Assembly: GCA_030694265.1 (NCBI GenBank)
Contig: JAUXYP010000013.1
Location: forward strand, 62,001 to 126,000
Length of the DNA stretch: 64,000 nt
Source: Sulfuricurvum sp.
GTDB lineage: Bacteria; Campylobacterota; Campylobacteria; Campylobacterales; Sulfurimonadaceae
Direction of reading: 5' to 3'
The notes under the pieces were generated by a model. It saw nothing but the letters and a program-made list of their open reading frames with translations. It ran no database searches and was not told the DNA's origin. This document shows, one piece after another, positions 18,067 through 26,934 of the stretch. Both the position numbers and the translations under genes were made by a program. Positions within the stretch are counted from its first letter, which is position 1. Each line of letters opens with the position of its first letter.

Positions 18067-18106
18067 CCGCGTCTCGTTTAGAGAATTTTTGCAAAGGATC
18101 AAGTCG

Positions 18107-18301
18107 ATGCCAAAAATGAAATCGGTTAAAGGGGCTGTAAAACGCTTCAAAATTAAGAAAAATGGCACTGTCAAACGTGGTACTGCATTCCGTAGTCACA
18201 TTTTGACCAAACAAGATGCTGGAACTCGACGTGGACAAAACACTCCTAAAGTGGTTGCTGCAGTCGATGTTAAAAACATCAAAAAGATGATCGTACGCTA
18301 A
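18107..18301 (+). CDS. rpmI: 50S ribosomal protein L35
   Basis: This 64-residue basic protein begins [15 protein letters not shown], the L35 signature. The ATG at 18107 has AAAGGATC upstream; an in-frame TTG at 18089 adds six unlikely residues. rplT follows after 99 bases. Confidence 0.96.
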   Translation: MPKMKSVKGAVKRFKIKKNGTVKRGTAFRSHILTKQDAGTRRGQNTPKVVAAVDVKNIKKMIVR

Positions 18302-18400
18302 TTTTAGCCTACCGTTAACCCTCCAGACTAGTCTGGGCAAGTCCGCATAGCGGCACCCACTCATTAAATTTGAAATGAACCGGGTAAAGAAAGGAAAAAT
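18302..18400 (+). promoter_or_regulatory. rpmI-rplT intergenic leader with a 14-base palindrome
   Basis: CCAGACTAGTCTGG at 18323-18336 is a perfect palindrome, and further short pairings (GCAAGTCCGCATAGCGGC) follow. In E. coli L20 controls rpmI-rplT by binding mRNA; a similar role here is only a possibility. The ribosome site AAAGGA lies just before rplT. Confidence 0.35.
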
Positions 18401-18754
18401 ATGCCAAGAGTAAAAACAGGTGTCGTAAGACACAGACGTCATAAGAAAGTCTTGAAGCTAGCACGTGGTTTCTACAGTGGAAGACGTAAGCATTTCCGTA
18501 AAGCGAAAGAGCAATTAGAGCGTAGTATGCAGTACGCGTTCCGCGATCGTAAACAGAAGAAGCGCGAATTCCGTAAATTGTGGATTATCCGTATTAATGC
18601 GGCATGCCGTTTAAATGGTATGAACTACTCAAACTTCATGAACGGCCTTAAGCGTGCCAACATCGAACTTGATCGCAAAATCCTTGCTGATATGGCAATG
18701 AATGACGCTAATGCTTTTACAGCACTAACGGCACTTTCCAAAGCAGCACTCTAA
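18401..18754 (+). CDS. rplT: 50S ribosomal protein L20
   Basis: L20 binds 23S rRNA early in assembly. The 117-residue protein starts [19 protein letters not shown] and has the family motif [18 protein letters not shown]. Length is normal. AAAGGA is the ribosome site. A terminator follows the stop codon directly. Confidence 0.97.
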   Translation: MPRVKTGVVRHRRHKKVLKLARGFYSGRRKHFRKAKEQLERSMQYAFRDRKQKKREFRKLWIIRINAACRLNGMNYSNFMNGLKRANIELDRKILADMAMNDANAFTALTALSKAAL

Positions 18755-18758
18755 GAAG

Positions 18759-18782
18759 AAAGACCCTTGGGTCTTTTCTCTC
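18759..18782 (+). terminator. Intrinsic terminator of the thrS-rplT operon
   Basis: AAAGACC (18759-18765) and GGTCTTT (18770-18776) form a 7-bp stem with loop CTTG, followed by TCTCTCCTCTT. It sits five bases after the rplT stop and just before the convergent lipoprotein gene. Confidence 0.7.
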
Positions 18783-18785
18783 CTC

Positions 18786-19037
18786 TTATTTAACTATCGT
18801 GTAACCCTTTTTTTCCAAACACTCTTTACATTCAACACTTATGGTTGCGGTTGATGCTTTATCGGCATCTTTTAGATCATAATAGCGACATGCTGTAAAA
18901 TCAGCCTTTGCACGTGCTTCACTGTGTCCTTCAGGACATATCATACCATTGACCGTTAATTGCTTATTAGCACATCCATTGAGGCTTAGAGCAAGTATTG
19001 TTGCTATTGTGGCAGTAGTGAGTAGTGATTTAATCAT
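18786..19037 (-). CDS. Small putative lipoprotein
   Basis: This 83-residue protein starts at ATG 19037, which overlaps the thyX stop by 8 bases; the frame is open further upstream but that part lies inside thyX. A lipoprotein signal ends in LALSLNGCANK, with the lipid-modified cysteine at about residue 22. The mature part has four cysteines (CPEGH, ACRYY, VECKECLEKKG), so disulfides or metal binding are possible. The function is unknown. Coupling to thyX is by position only. Confidence 0.68.
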   Translation of the reverse strand: MIKSLLTTATIATILALSLNGCANKQLTVNGMICPEGHSEARAKADFTACRYYDLKDADKASTATISVECKECLEKKGYTIVK

Positions 19038-19656
19038 GGGTAGTTTCCTTGAGAGAGTTTTCGAACAGATAACGGTGGTCGCTAGGGAGTGTTTCATAAA
19101 CCATATTGGCAAGATCACGTATTTCCCATAGCGCTGCTTTATCACTACGCAGTGAAATAAAATTTTGCAGACTGCGTGCATTGATTGTCCAGGTGAGTTC
19201 GGTTTTATAGCTCTCTGGCAAACAATACTTTGCTCTATCATTACTGATACCAGCGACTAATACTGTGCGAAGATTTTCCAATGCACGTATACTCATCTCA
19301 TCAACCACTTCCACTCCAGTCATTACAAGGTATTTCTCAGCGCGATCTTTGTGATCGATTGAAAAGGCATCTTCATCCTTGAGCTCTTTGAGGGTGTAGC
19401 GTGTACTTTTAACGGAGAGTGAAGCCATGCGGTGGCGTGCGAGCTCCTGTAGTAATGCGCGGCTAATACCTTCGAGATAAAAACTGTATACGAGGTGTTC
19501 AAGAGTAGAAGCATGTTTGAATTTATTGCCAACGCGATCGATCAGTGCGCGATCTTTTTCTCCGCCATTATCACTGTTGTCAAAACTTTGCCAACATGTA
19601 CGAATAGCATCGGAACAAATAACCAATGGCGTATAATGATGAAGGGTTACTTTCAT
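19030..19656 (-). CDS. thyX: Flavin-dependent thymidylate synthase
   Basis: ThyX makes dTMP from dUMP with methylene-tetrahydrofolate and FAD; it replaces ThyA in many Campylobacterota. The ThyX motif appears as ARHRMASLSVKSTRYT, and the C-terminal LRSDKAALWEIRDLA contains the conserved substrate-binding arginines. With 208 residues the length is normal. Confidence 0.95.
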   Translation of the reverse strand: MKVTLHHYTPLVICSDAIRTCWQSFDNSDNGGEKDRALIDRVGNKFKHASTLEHLVYSFYLEGISRALLQELARHRMASLSVKSTRYTLKELKDEDAFSIDHKDRAEKYLVMTGVEVVDEMSIRALENLRTVLVAGISNDRAKYCLPESYKTELTWTINARSLQNFISLRSDKAALWEIRDLANMVYETLPSDHRYLFENSLKETTHD

Positions 19657-19723
19657 AATAAGTCTTTAGGAGTAGATGGAGGAGAGTATAGCAAAAAAAA
19701 GATAAGGGGTGCGAATGCACACC

Positions 19724-21871
19724 TTACATAACGAAAACGTGAGGAACGATAAGTGGGTATTTTTTCATTTTGCGATAGATATGCTTGCGAACCACTTGAC
19801 GCAAATCATTTTCAAGCGCTTTTGGATTTTCGATAAGGCCTGGCTTGAGATTCAACAAGAAGTGCTCAAGGACATCTTCCATCTCTGCTGCAAAGGCTTT
19901 ATCGTTACGATCTGCTACAAGACCAAAACTGGTAACAAGAGGTTTCGACAACAAGCGTGAATCGGCAGTACTGACTTGTGCGACAAGGATAACCATCCCC
20001 TCGCTTGCCATTTTTTGACGATCGATGACAATGTCATCTTCGATTTGGTGGTTATTCTGGTTATCAATGTATGTTTTTCCAGTTTTAACCGTTTTTGATT
20101 TACGCATCATTTTACTGCTGACTTCCATACAATCTCCATCGCTCATTAAGAGGATGTTACGTTCAGGAACACCACAGCTGATAGCCGTTTCACGGTGCTT
20201 CATAATATGGTTGTACTCACCATGAATTGGAAGGAAGAATTTAGGGTTCGTAAGACGAAGCATAAGTTTTTGCTCTTCCATACTTGCGTGGCCGGATACG
20301 TGGATGTCACGGTCATTGGCAACACGTGCGCCTGCACGTTGAAGATAGTTCAACATACCGGAGATAGATCCTTCGTTCCCAGGAATGGCACGAGCAGAGA
20401 GAACGATCAAATCGGTAGGTTTGATCTTGATATGACGGTGTTCACCAATAGCCATACGAAATAGCGCTGAGCTTGGCTCACCCTGACTTCCGGTCGTGAT
20501 GATCAATACGTCTTTATCATTCATGCGGTTTGCTTCTTCAGCATCTACAAAAATATTTTTAGGAAGCTTGATGTATTCATATTGCATTGCGATTTCAAGA
20601 TTACGCTCCATAGAGCGTCCGATAACACAGATCTTGCGATTGCATTTCATGCCGTATTGAATCGCTTGGTAGACGCGATGAATGTTCGAGCTGAAAGTAG
20701 ACATAATGATACGTCCCTCAGCCTTTGAAAAAATACGGTCAAAACCTGGGGCAACCGCGAGCTCACTTGGCGTCCACTCTTTGTTATAGGAGTTTGTAGA
20801 GTCACTCATAAGACATAAAACACCTTTTTCACCATAGTGTGCAAGACGGTGAATATCTGCTGTATAGCCATCTACTGGGGTAAAATCAATTTTAAAGTCA
20901 CCCGTGTGAATAACCGTTCCCGCTTTAGTTGTGATCGCCAATGAGCTTGAATCGATAATAGAGTGAGTCATATGCATCCACTCAATATCAAAATCGTTAC
21001 CGATACGGTAGACTTCTCGTTTTACGATTGGGTTGAAATAGCGGCGGAAATCACGCATGTGGTGTTCGTCAAATTTGTTCCCGATCATAGCGAGCGGAAG
21101 CGGTGTTCCATAGATAGGAAATTGCATCTCTTTGAAGAAATACGGCACGGCACCAATATGGTCTTCGTGCGCGTGAGTGATGATAATCGCTACAATTTTC
21201 TTGCGGATTTCACGTAAGTAAGTAAAATCTGGAACCAAGATGTCAACACCGTGCATCTCTTCGTTAGGGAAACTCATCCCGATATCAATAATAATCGCTT
21301 CATTTTCGGTTTCGATAACCGTAATATTTCCACCGATTTCACCTAATCCGCCCAATGGAGTGATTTTGATTTTTTCATTATTGTCTAAGTTGAGTTTTAG
21401 ATGTGGATTAAGACGATTTTTGTGTACTTCTTGGTTTTTTAATACGAAGTCACGCAAGTTTGTGTCGATTGGGGCACTTCCTGAACCACGGCGACCGCCA
21501 CGACCGCCACTGCGTTGTGGACGTGCATTGTTCTCGCTCTCGGTGGACAAATCAGTTGCGTTTTCACCTGGAGCAGGATTACGAATCAAATGATTGGTAC
21601 GAGGAGGTTGGTTGTCATTGCGTGGTGGACGATTGTCTTGGCGTGGAGGACGATTGTCTTGACGCGGAGGACGATTGTCAGTACGAGGAGGACGGTTCTC
21701 TTGACCCTCTCTTGGTGCACCCGCTTCAGGGCTTCCTTCTGGGCGAGTATTGTTGTTTCTTGGTCTAAAAGGTCTGCGATTGTCGTTACGTGGAGGACGA
21801 TTTTCACCTTGTGGACGGCTGTCAGCTTGCGCTTGTGGTTGTGCTTGAGACTCTGTATTTTCGTCTGCCAT
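19724..21871 (-). CDS. rnj: Ribonuclease J with a long disordered N-terminal extension
   Basis: RNase J is a metallo-beta-lactamase family exo- and endoribonuclease central to RNA decay. In the 715-residue product, residues 1-135 are low complexity, rich in Arg, Asn, Pro and Gln, with tandem PPRxDNR units at about 59-93. The catalytic part begins near 150 with KITPLGGLGEIGGN; the zinc motif THAHEDHIGA is near residue 230 and GHASMEEQ is in the C-terminal half. H. pylori RNase J also has an N-terminal extension. ksgA lies upstream on the same strand, as in H. pylori. Confidence 0.95.
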   Translation of the reverse strand: MADENTESQAQPQAQADSRPQGENRPPRNDNRRPFRPRNNNTRPEGSPEAGAPREGQENRPPRTDNRPPRQDNRPPRQDNRPPRNDNQPPRTNHLIRNPAPGENATDLSTESENNARPQRSGGRGGRRGSGSAPIDTNLRDFVLKNQEVHKNRLNPHLKLNLDNNEKIKITPLGGLGEIGGNITVIETENEAIIIDIGMSFPNEEMHGVDILVPDFTYLREIRKKIVAIIITHAHEDHIGAVPYFFKEMQFPIYGTPLPLAMIGNKFDEHHMRDFRRYFNPIVKREVYRIGNDFDIEWMHMTHSIIDSSSLAITTKAGTVIHTGDFKIDFTPVDGYTADIHRLAHYGEKGVLCLMSDSTNSYNKEWTPSELAVAPGFDRIFSKAEGRIIMSTFSSNIHRVYQAIQYGMKCNRKICVIGRSMERNLEIAMQYEYIKLPKNIFVDAEEANRMNDKDVLIITTGSQGEPSSALFRMAIGEHRHIKIKPTDLIVLSARAIPGNEGSISGMLNYLQRAGARVANDRDIHVSGHASMEEQKLMLRLTNPKFFLPIHGEYNHIMKHRETAISCGVPERNILLMSDGDCMEVSSKMMRKSKTVKTGKTYIDNQNNHQIEDDIVIDRQKMASEGMVILVAQVSTADSRLLSKPLVTSFGLVADRNDKAFAAEMEDVLEHFLLNLKPGLIENPKALENDLRQVVRKHIYRKMKKYPLIVPHVFVM
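21593..21697 (-). repeat. 21-base tandem repeat inside rnj
   Basis: About four and a half imperfect 21-base units encode PPRTDNR, PPRQDNR, PPRQDNR, PPRNDNQ and PPRTN in a row (residues 61-93). The reading frame is kept. Such repeats can gain or lose units by slippage. Confidence 0.8.
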
Positions 21872-21962
21872 GGTAATCCTTTATTAAATTATTGGTTATA
21901 TTTGTACATGAATATGTAAATTTTTTACGATCGATACTACGACTTTTTTAGTCAAAAAATGA

Positions 21963-22739
21963 CTATTGTAATAGGGCGTAGAGTCGGTGAAAGTCAGAGG
22001 TGCTAAGCTGATGAGGTCGGATGGATCGTTCAAGTTCTAACGTAGAAAACGCTTGAATTATGACACTTCCATCATAGCGTGCAGTGAGATTTTTGTGAAG
22101 TGTTTTACGAGGTTGTGTAAACGCTACTCGTAGCATTTCCTCAAATTCTTCATCATTACGATTTGCCGTTTTTCGAAAGAGCAGTACGGCTGAATCGACT
22201 TTTGGAGCGGGTTCAAACGCGCTAGGGGGAACATGGAGGACGATTTCGACGTCTGCCACACTCTGTGCTATCACGCTGAGAGCTCCAAAAGCTCTCTCAT
22301 TGGGTGCAGCGGAGAATTTTTCCGCTACTTCACGCTGAATCATGACAAGCATATTTTTACACGCCGGATCAGCGAGGGCTTTTAGTATGATATTGGTTGC
22401 GATGTAATAGGGCAGATTTGCCACTAAATCGTACGGTTCATCCAAAAGCTCACTCTTCCAAGTTTCCAACACATCTCCACATTGGAGTGTGAGTTTACTG
22501 GTAGCGATGGCATCGGCAAAATGGTGCTGTAAATGCTTGCACAAGTCGGTATCGACCTCAAAAGCGGTGACACTTTTGACATCAACTAAATATTTAGTTA
22601 AATCACCTAATCCAGGCCCGATCTCCGCAATACGGTGAGGGGTAAGGGGCATCGATTGGATGATTTGTGAGACAACACTTTCGTCACGTAAAAAATTCTG
22701 GCCAAATCTTTTTTTGGCTTTCGTGGCACGGTTCTGCAT
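21963..22739 (-). CDS. ksgA: 16S rRNA dimethyladenosine transferase (KsgA/RsmA)
   Basis: KsgA dimethylates two adenines near the 3' end of 16S rRNA during 30S maturation. Motifs: KRFGQNFLRDE at the N-terminus, SAM-binding EIGPGLGDLTKYL, and catalytic NLPYYI. I chose ATG 22739 over the in-frame TTG 22757, because the only -10-like box (minus TATACT at 22766-22761) would place the TTG at or before the transcript start. The protein is then about 258 residues, a normal length. Confidence 0.94.
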   Translation of the reverse strand: MQNRATKAKKRFGQNFLRDESVVSQIIQSMPLTPHRIAEIGPGLGDLTKYLVDVKSVTAFEVDTDLCKHLQHHFADAIATSKLTLQCGDVLETWKSELLDEPYDLVANLPYYIATNIILKALADPACKNMLVMIQREVAEKFSAAPNERAFGALSVIAQSVADVEIVLHVPPSAFEPAPKVDSAVLLFRKTANRNDEEFEEMLRVAFTQPRKTLHKNLTARYDGSVIIQAFSTLELERSIRPHQLSTSDFHRLYALLQ

Positions 22740-22838
22740 TCTTTGGAGTATATCCAATAAAGTATAAATATAAAAGTAAATAAATAAATTAGTGAAGAGG
22801 CGATATACTATTAGAATTACAGCATGAAGTAGGACAGT

Positions 22839-23597
22839 ATGGAATATTTTGCTAAACGGATTATCCCCTGTTTGGACGTGAAAGACGGCCGAGTGGTTAA
22901 GGGTGTTAATTTTGTCGGGCTAAAAGATGCAGGCGACCCTGTAGAAGTTGCCAAGCGTTATAACGATGAAGGGGCGGATGAACTCACTTTTTTGGACATT
23001 ACGGCATCGCATGAAGAGCGTGATACGATCGTACATATTGTGGAAAAAGTTGCGCGTGAAGTGTTTATTCCTTTGACCGTTGGAGGTGGAATACGTGAGC
23101 TTAATGATATTTATCGTCTTTTAAATGTGGGATGTGACAAGGTAAGTATCAATTCTGCTGCGATTAAGCGCCCTGAATTTATTGATGAGGGTGCGAAGCG
23201 ATTTGGCGCGCAGTGCATTGTGGTCGCGATTGACGTAAAACGCACAGGAGATCAATGGAACGTTTATCTCAACGGCGGTCGTGTGGATACGGGGATCAAT
23301 GCGCTGGAATGGGCAAAAGAGGTGGTTGATAGAGGCGCGGGAGAGATACTGCTCACGTCGATGGATGCGGATGGGACGAAAGCCGGATTTGACCTATCGA
23401 TCACGCAGCAGATAAGTCATGCTGTTAATGTTCCTGTTATTGCCAGTGGGGGTGCAGGGACAATGGAACATATTAAAGAGGCATTCGAGCATGGTGCGGA
23501 TGCGGCACTGGCTGCGAGTATTTTTCACTACAAAGAGATCGATATTATGGATCTCAAACGCTATTTGCGTGACAATGGTATTGCGGTGCGGTTATGA
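22839..23597 (+). CDS. hisF: Imidazole glycerol phosphate synthase, cyclase subunit
   Basis: HisF forms imidazole glycerol phosphate and AICAR from PRFAR, using ammonia from HisH. This 252-residue (beta/alpha)8 barrel has the catalytic aspartates in [14 protein letters not shown] and [10 protein letters not shown], and the phosphate sites VGGGIR and ASGGAG. Its stop overlaps the next gene in ATGA. hisH is not in the window. Confidence 0.96.
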   Translation: MEYFAKRIIPCLDVKDGRVVKGVNFVGLKDAGDPVEVAKRYNDEGADELTFLDITASHEERDTIVHIVEKVAREVFIPLTVGGGIRELNDIYRLLNVGCDKVSINSAAIKRPEFIDEGAKRFGAQCIVVAIDVKRTGDQWNVYLNGGRVDTGINALEWAKEVVDRGAGEILLTSMDADGTKAGFDLSITQQISHAVNVPVIASGGAGTMEHIKEAFEHGADAALAASIFHYKEIDIMDLKRYLRDNGIAVRL

Positions 23598-24130
23598 TTC
23601 TTTGTGCCGGTAATAATGAAACATTTGATTTTGCAACACCGATCGGGGTTGGATTAGTAGACAGTGCCATGAGTTTAACACGCATTTGTTTGACAGACAA
23701 ACCGGAATTTATTCTTTTTGTTGGTAGTGCCGGCAGTTACGGTGAATATAACATACACGATATTGTGGAGTCTAAAACAGCGGCTAACATTGAGTTAGGG
23801 TTTTTGGATAAAAATGCGTATACTCCGATTGATAACGTCATATCGGCACAAACCGAAGATATCAAAGATGTTATTGTAAATTCCTCTAACTACATTACGA
23901 CGAGTGAGAGTGCGATGGAAAAAATGAGAGCGCTTGGTATGGGGATTGAAAACATGGAGTTTTTCGCTGTTATGCGTGTGGCGCAAGTATTTGGGATTCC
24001 TGCAGGAGGTGTTTTTTGCATTACCAATTATTGTAATACGCATGCACATCAAGATTTTATTGCTCATCATGGTTTTGCAAAAGTACTGTTAAAAGCTCAC
24101 TTGGAAGAAAAAGGAATACTGCGTGGGTAA
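23594..24130 (+). CDS. Nucleoside phosphorylase/MTA-SAH nucleosidase-like protein
   Basis: This 178-residue protein is shorter than MTA/SAH nucleosidase (about 230) but shows the fold's key stretches: [46 protein letters not shown] (ribose-binding Met-Glu), and a C-terminal catalytic-site region with HAHQDF instead of the usual SDxAD. It probably acts on a nucleoside-like substrate, but the change at the catalytic aspartate region leaves the reaction open. It is translationally coupled to hisF and overlaps rlmN. Confidence 0.62.
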   Translation: MILCAGNNETFDFATPIGVGLVDSAMSLTRICLTDKPEFILFVGSAGSYGEYNIHDIVESKTAANIELGFLDKNAYTPIDNVISAQTEDIKDVIVNSSNYITTSESAMEKMRALGMGIENMEFFAVMRVAQVFGIPAGGVFCITNYCNTHAHQDFIAHHGFAKVLLKAHLEEKGILRG

Positions 24131-25199
24131 GTTATGTTTACTGGACTATACTAAATCCGAGTTAGCCGCTCTTGTTAAGCCTTCGTTTCGTGCAAAACAG
24201 ATATGGGGATGGATTTATCAGCAATATGCCACCAGTTTTGAGCAGATGCAAAACCTTCCTAAATCACTGCGTGAAGAGTTGACTGATACGTATGACATCA
24301 TGCCTTTGAAAATTGCGCGTAAAGAGTGTTCGAGCGATGGGACAATCAAATACCTTTTTGAATTGCGTGATGGTAAAACGATCGAAACCGTATGGCTGAA
24401 GATGAAAGATGAACTGATAGACGATGAGGGTAAAGTTGAGCATGAAGCCCGCTATACCGTTTGTGTTTCGACGCAAGTGGGGTGTAAAGTCGGTTGTACA
24501 TTTTGTTTGACGGCAAAGGGGGGATTTACGCGTGATTTGAGCGCGGGTGAAATCGTGGCACAGGTACTTGCCGTGAAAATGGACAACGGGCTCTCAGCAC
24601 AACGCCGTTTGAATATCGTTTATATGGGGATGGGTGAACCACTCGATAATCTTGAAAATCTCGCACGTGCAATCACGATTTTCAAAGACGAAGAGGGATT
24701 GAGCATTTCGGGCAAACGTCAAACGGTATCCACGAGCGGATTGAGTACGAAAATCGATAAGCTGGGTGAAATGGATTTGGGTGTTCACATCGCTATTTCT
24801 CTGCATGCCGTGGATGACGAGTTACGCAGTGAACTCATCCCAATGAATAAGGCGTACAATATCGCATCGATCATTGATGCCGTTAAGCGATTTCCTATTG
24901 ATACAAGAAAGCGTGTTATGTTCGAGTATTTGGTGATCAAAAACAAAAATGATGATCTTGTTTCGGCCAAAAAACTTGTCAAGCTCTTACATGGGATAAA
25001 AGCGAAAGTGAATCTGATCTTTTTTAACCCTTATGAGGGGACAGACTATGAGCGCCCGACACGCGTGGATATGACGAAGTTTAAAGAGTATTTGGAAGCG
25101 CACGGTGTATTATGTACCATTCGTGATTCGAAAGGATTGGATATTAGTGCCGCGTGCGGTCAGCTAAAAGAAAAAGAGCTTAACGAGGTTGCACAATGA
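24123..25199 (+). CDS. rlmN: 23S rRNA (A2503-C2)/tRNA (A37) methyltransferase RlmN
   Basis: RlmN is a radical SAM enzyme that methylates adenine C2 in 23S rRNA and some tRNAs. The cluster cysteines are C121, C125 and C128 in [15 protein letters not shown]. Other motifs are [15 protein letters not shown] and FFNPYEG; the C-terminal AACGQL carries the cysteine that forms the methyl-transfer intermediate. Start is GTG 24123, overlapping the previous gene by 8 bases. Length, 358, is normal. Confidence 0.95.
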   Translation: MGKLCLLDYTKSELAALVKPSFRAKQIWGWIYQQYATSFEQMQNLPKSLREELTDTYDIMPLKIARKECSSDGTIKYLFELRDGKTIETVWLKMKDELIDDEGKVEHEARYTVCVSTQVGCKVGCTFCLTAKGGFTRDLSAGEIVAQVLAVKMDNGLSAQRRLNIVYMGMGEPLDNLENLARAITIFKDEEGLSISGKRQTVSTSGLSTKIDKLGEMDLGVHIAISLHAVDDELRSELIPMNKAYNIASIIDAVKRFPIDTRKRVMFEYLVIKNKNDDLVSAKKLVKLLHGIKAKVNLIFFNPYEGTDYERPTRVDMTKFKEYLEAHGVLCTIRDSKGLDISAACGQLKEKELNEVAQ

Positions 25200-25279
25200 C
25201 ACTTATTGATTGGTTTCAAGTTGGATTTTTAGCAGTTGTTGTGGGTGGATTTGGATGGGTGGCTTTGAAAAAAGATTAA
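25196..25279 (+). CDS. 27-residue single-helix membrane microprotein coupled to rlmN
   Basis: An ATG at 25196 overlaps the rlmN stop in ATGA and opens a 27-codon frame ending in TAA. The product begins [10 protein letters not shown], has a glycine-rich hydrophobic stretch [14 protein letters not shown] and ends KKD, the layout of a small inner-membrane protein with a basic cytoplasmic end. Upstream, CGAGG serves as ribosome site. The function is unknown. Confidence 0.6.
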   Translation: MTLIDWFQVGFLAVVVGGFGWVALKKD

Positions 25280-25288
25280 TACAATTGA

Positions 25289-26851
25289 TTATTGCTTGGC
25301 CAGAGTGATACGGTTACGCCCCTGTTCTTTACTCTCATAAAGGGCATCATCGGCCTTTTTTATCAGTTCGTCTTGTGTTTCATGGTAAGTTGTACACCCT
25401 GAGATGCCCGCTGAGATGGTTATTGCAATCTTTTTATTGTTATAGAGGGTTATTGTATTTTCCATCTCCTTACGACAGATTTCCATTCGCTCATACGCCT
25501 GATCGGCCGGCATCCCTGGCATAACAATGATAAACTCTTCGCCTCCAAACCGGGCAATAAAATCATTTTGGCGAATTAAATTCAGAAGACATGTGGCTAT
25601 TTTTTTGAGCACTTCGTCTCCCGCGGCATGACCATAGGTATCATTGATGATTTTAAAGTGATCCAAATCGAGCATGACGATAGATAGGTCACTAAGTTCA
25701 CGAGACGCCCTTGCAATCTCTCTGGGGAGCGTTTCGTCTAAGTAGCGACGGTTGTAAACACCTGTGAGAGGATCGCGGATTGATTGTTCTTTGATGATGC
25801 GATTAAGTCGGTAGATGTATCCGGCAATGGCTCCAATGGTGGCAACGAGTCCCAAGGCAACGGCAAGAGAATAATAGAGCCATTGATTTTCTTGCAGCGT
25901 AGTTGGACTGCAGAAAAATCCTTTCGGGATGGCATTGGATGAGGCAAATCCTAGTGTATGGTATATTTCCGCAATTTTTTCCCATCGTTGAGGGTTCATG
26001 TGACCGATTTCAATTAACTCAGGTTCCATAAGATGACGGATGGCAGCGGCTTCGAAACGGAGATGCTCCCGTGTTTTGGCTTGCGAATAATCGCGTAAAA
26101 TAACATCAATCGTCTCTTCTGTGTGTGAGAGTGCATATGCCCACCCGCGTAGACTTGCTTCTCGAAATGCTTTGACCCGTTCGGGATGATTGGTGAGTTC
26201 TGCATCGCTGGTAAACAGACAGTCGCTGTAAAAATTTATACCGTATTTTCGGGGGTCGATGGTTGTGTATTCGATCCCTTTTTGTTGGAGGTAATAGGGC
26301 TCATTGGAAGAATAACCATTGTACGCATCTACTTTTCCATCAATCAAATCATCCGTGTTAAAGGTACTTTCAATAATGTTAAGCTTATTTAGATTGACAC
26401 CTTGATTGTGAAAGAGGGCCATAAGCTCCGCATTTTCAATACTTTTAGTCATCATCAGACGTTTTGAAGCCAACTGGGGAACGGTACTGATGTTGCTGTC
26501 TTTACGTACAATCCAGACATTGGGAGAATTTTGAAACAGTGCGGCCAGCACGACAACGGGTCGCCCATTTTGACGTTCATTGATAAGTCCAGAATTACCA
26601 ATACCGTATTGCGCACGCCCTGAAACTACTTCTTCTACGGTATGAGGGTGAGCGTCATCGACTTGCAAAATTCGGACGTGAAGTCCTGCATCGCGGTAAT
26701 AACCCTTGTATGCTGCCATATAATAACCGGCGAATTGGAACTGATGAAGCCATCGTAACTGAAGAGTGACCTCTTCTAGGGACTTAGAAAAAATAGAAGA
26801 GGGGAGTAAGAAGATTCCTAAAAGAAGGATTAAAATGTGTCTTTTATTCAT
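25289..26851 (-). CDS. NMT1/THI5-like periplasmic sensor fused to a GGDEF diguanylate cyclase
   Basis: After a signal sequence (residues 5-22), about 300 residues match the NMT1/THI5-like substrate-binding fold (VTLQLRWLHQFQFAGYYMA, EVVSGRAQYGIGNSG). A membrane helix at about 330-352 (LYYSLAVALGLVATIGAIAGYIY) leads to a GGDEF domain: GGEEF at 436-440 with an RQND inhibitory site five residues earlier. It should sense a small periplasmic ligand, perhaps thiamine-precursor-like or an organic amine, and make c-di-GMP. The 520-residue length fits both domains. The ligand is not known. Confidence 0.9.
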   Translation of the reverse strand: MNKRHILILLLGIFLLPSSIFSKSLEEVTLQLRWLHQFQFAGYYMAAYKGYYRDAGLHVRILQVDDAHPHTVEEVVSGRAQYGIGNSGLINERQNGRPVVVLAALFQNSPNVWIVRKDSNISTVPQLASKRLMMTKSIENAELMALFHNQGVNLNKLNIIESTFNTDDLIDGKVDAYNGYSSNEPYYLQQKGIEYTTIDPRKYGINFYSDCLFTSDAELTNHPERVKAFREASLRGWAYALSHTEETIDVILRDYSQAKTREHLRFEAAAIRHLMEPELIEIGHMNPQRWEKIAEIYHTLGFASSNAIPKGFFCSPTTLQENQWLYYSLAVALGLVATIGAIAGYIYRLNRIIKEQSIRDPLTGVYNRRYLDETLPREIARASRELSDLSIVMLDLDHFKIINDTYGHAAGDEVLKKIATCLLNLIRQNDFIARFGGEEFIIVMPGMPADQAYERMEICRKEMENTITLYNNKKIAITISAGISGCTTYHETQDELIKKADDALYESKEQGRNRITLAKQ

Positions 26852-26934
26852 GATAGAGACCTACTATACCGTGATTAATTATAACTAAATTGCAAGGAGT
26901 ATAGCTAAAAATTATAAGAATTTTATGAAGTGTA

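Noticed and set aside
19038-19241. Longer N-terminus for the small lipoprotein
   Set aside because: These codons overlap thyX and lack signal features; the lipoprotein signal starts at ATG 19037.
21593-21697. Short direct repeats considered as a CRISPR array
   Set aside because: The repeats are contiguous, in frame and code for protein; there are no unique spacers and no cas genes.
21515-21919. 134-codon plus-strand frame opposite the RNase J repeats
   Set aside because: The repeats keep several frames open by chance; the minus-strand frame has the RNase J start, ribosome site and domain.
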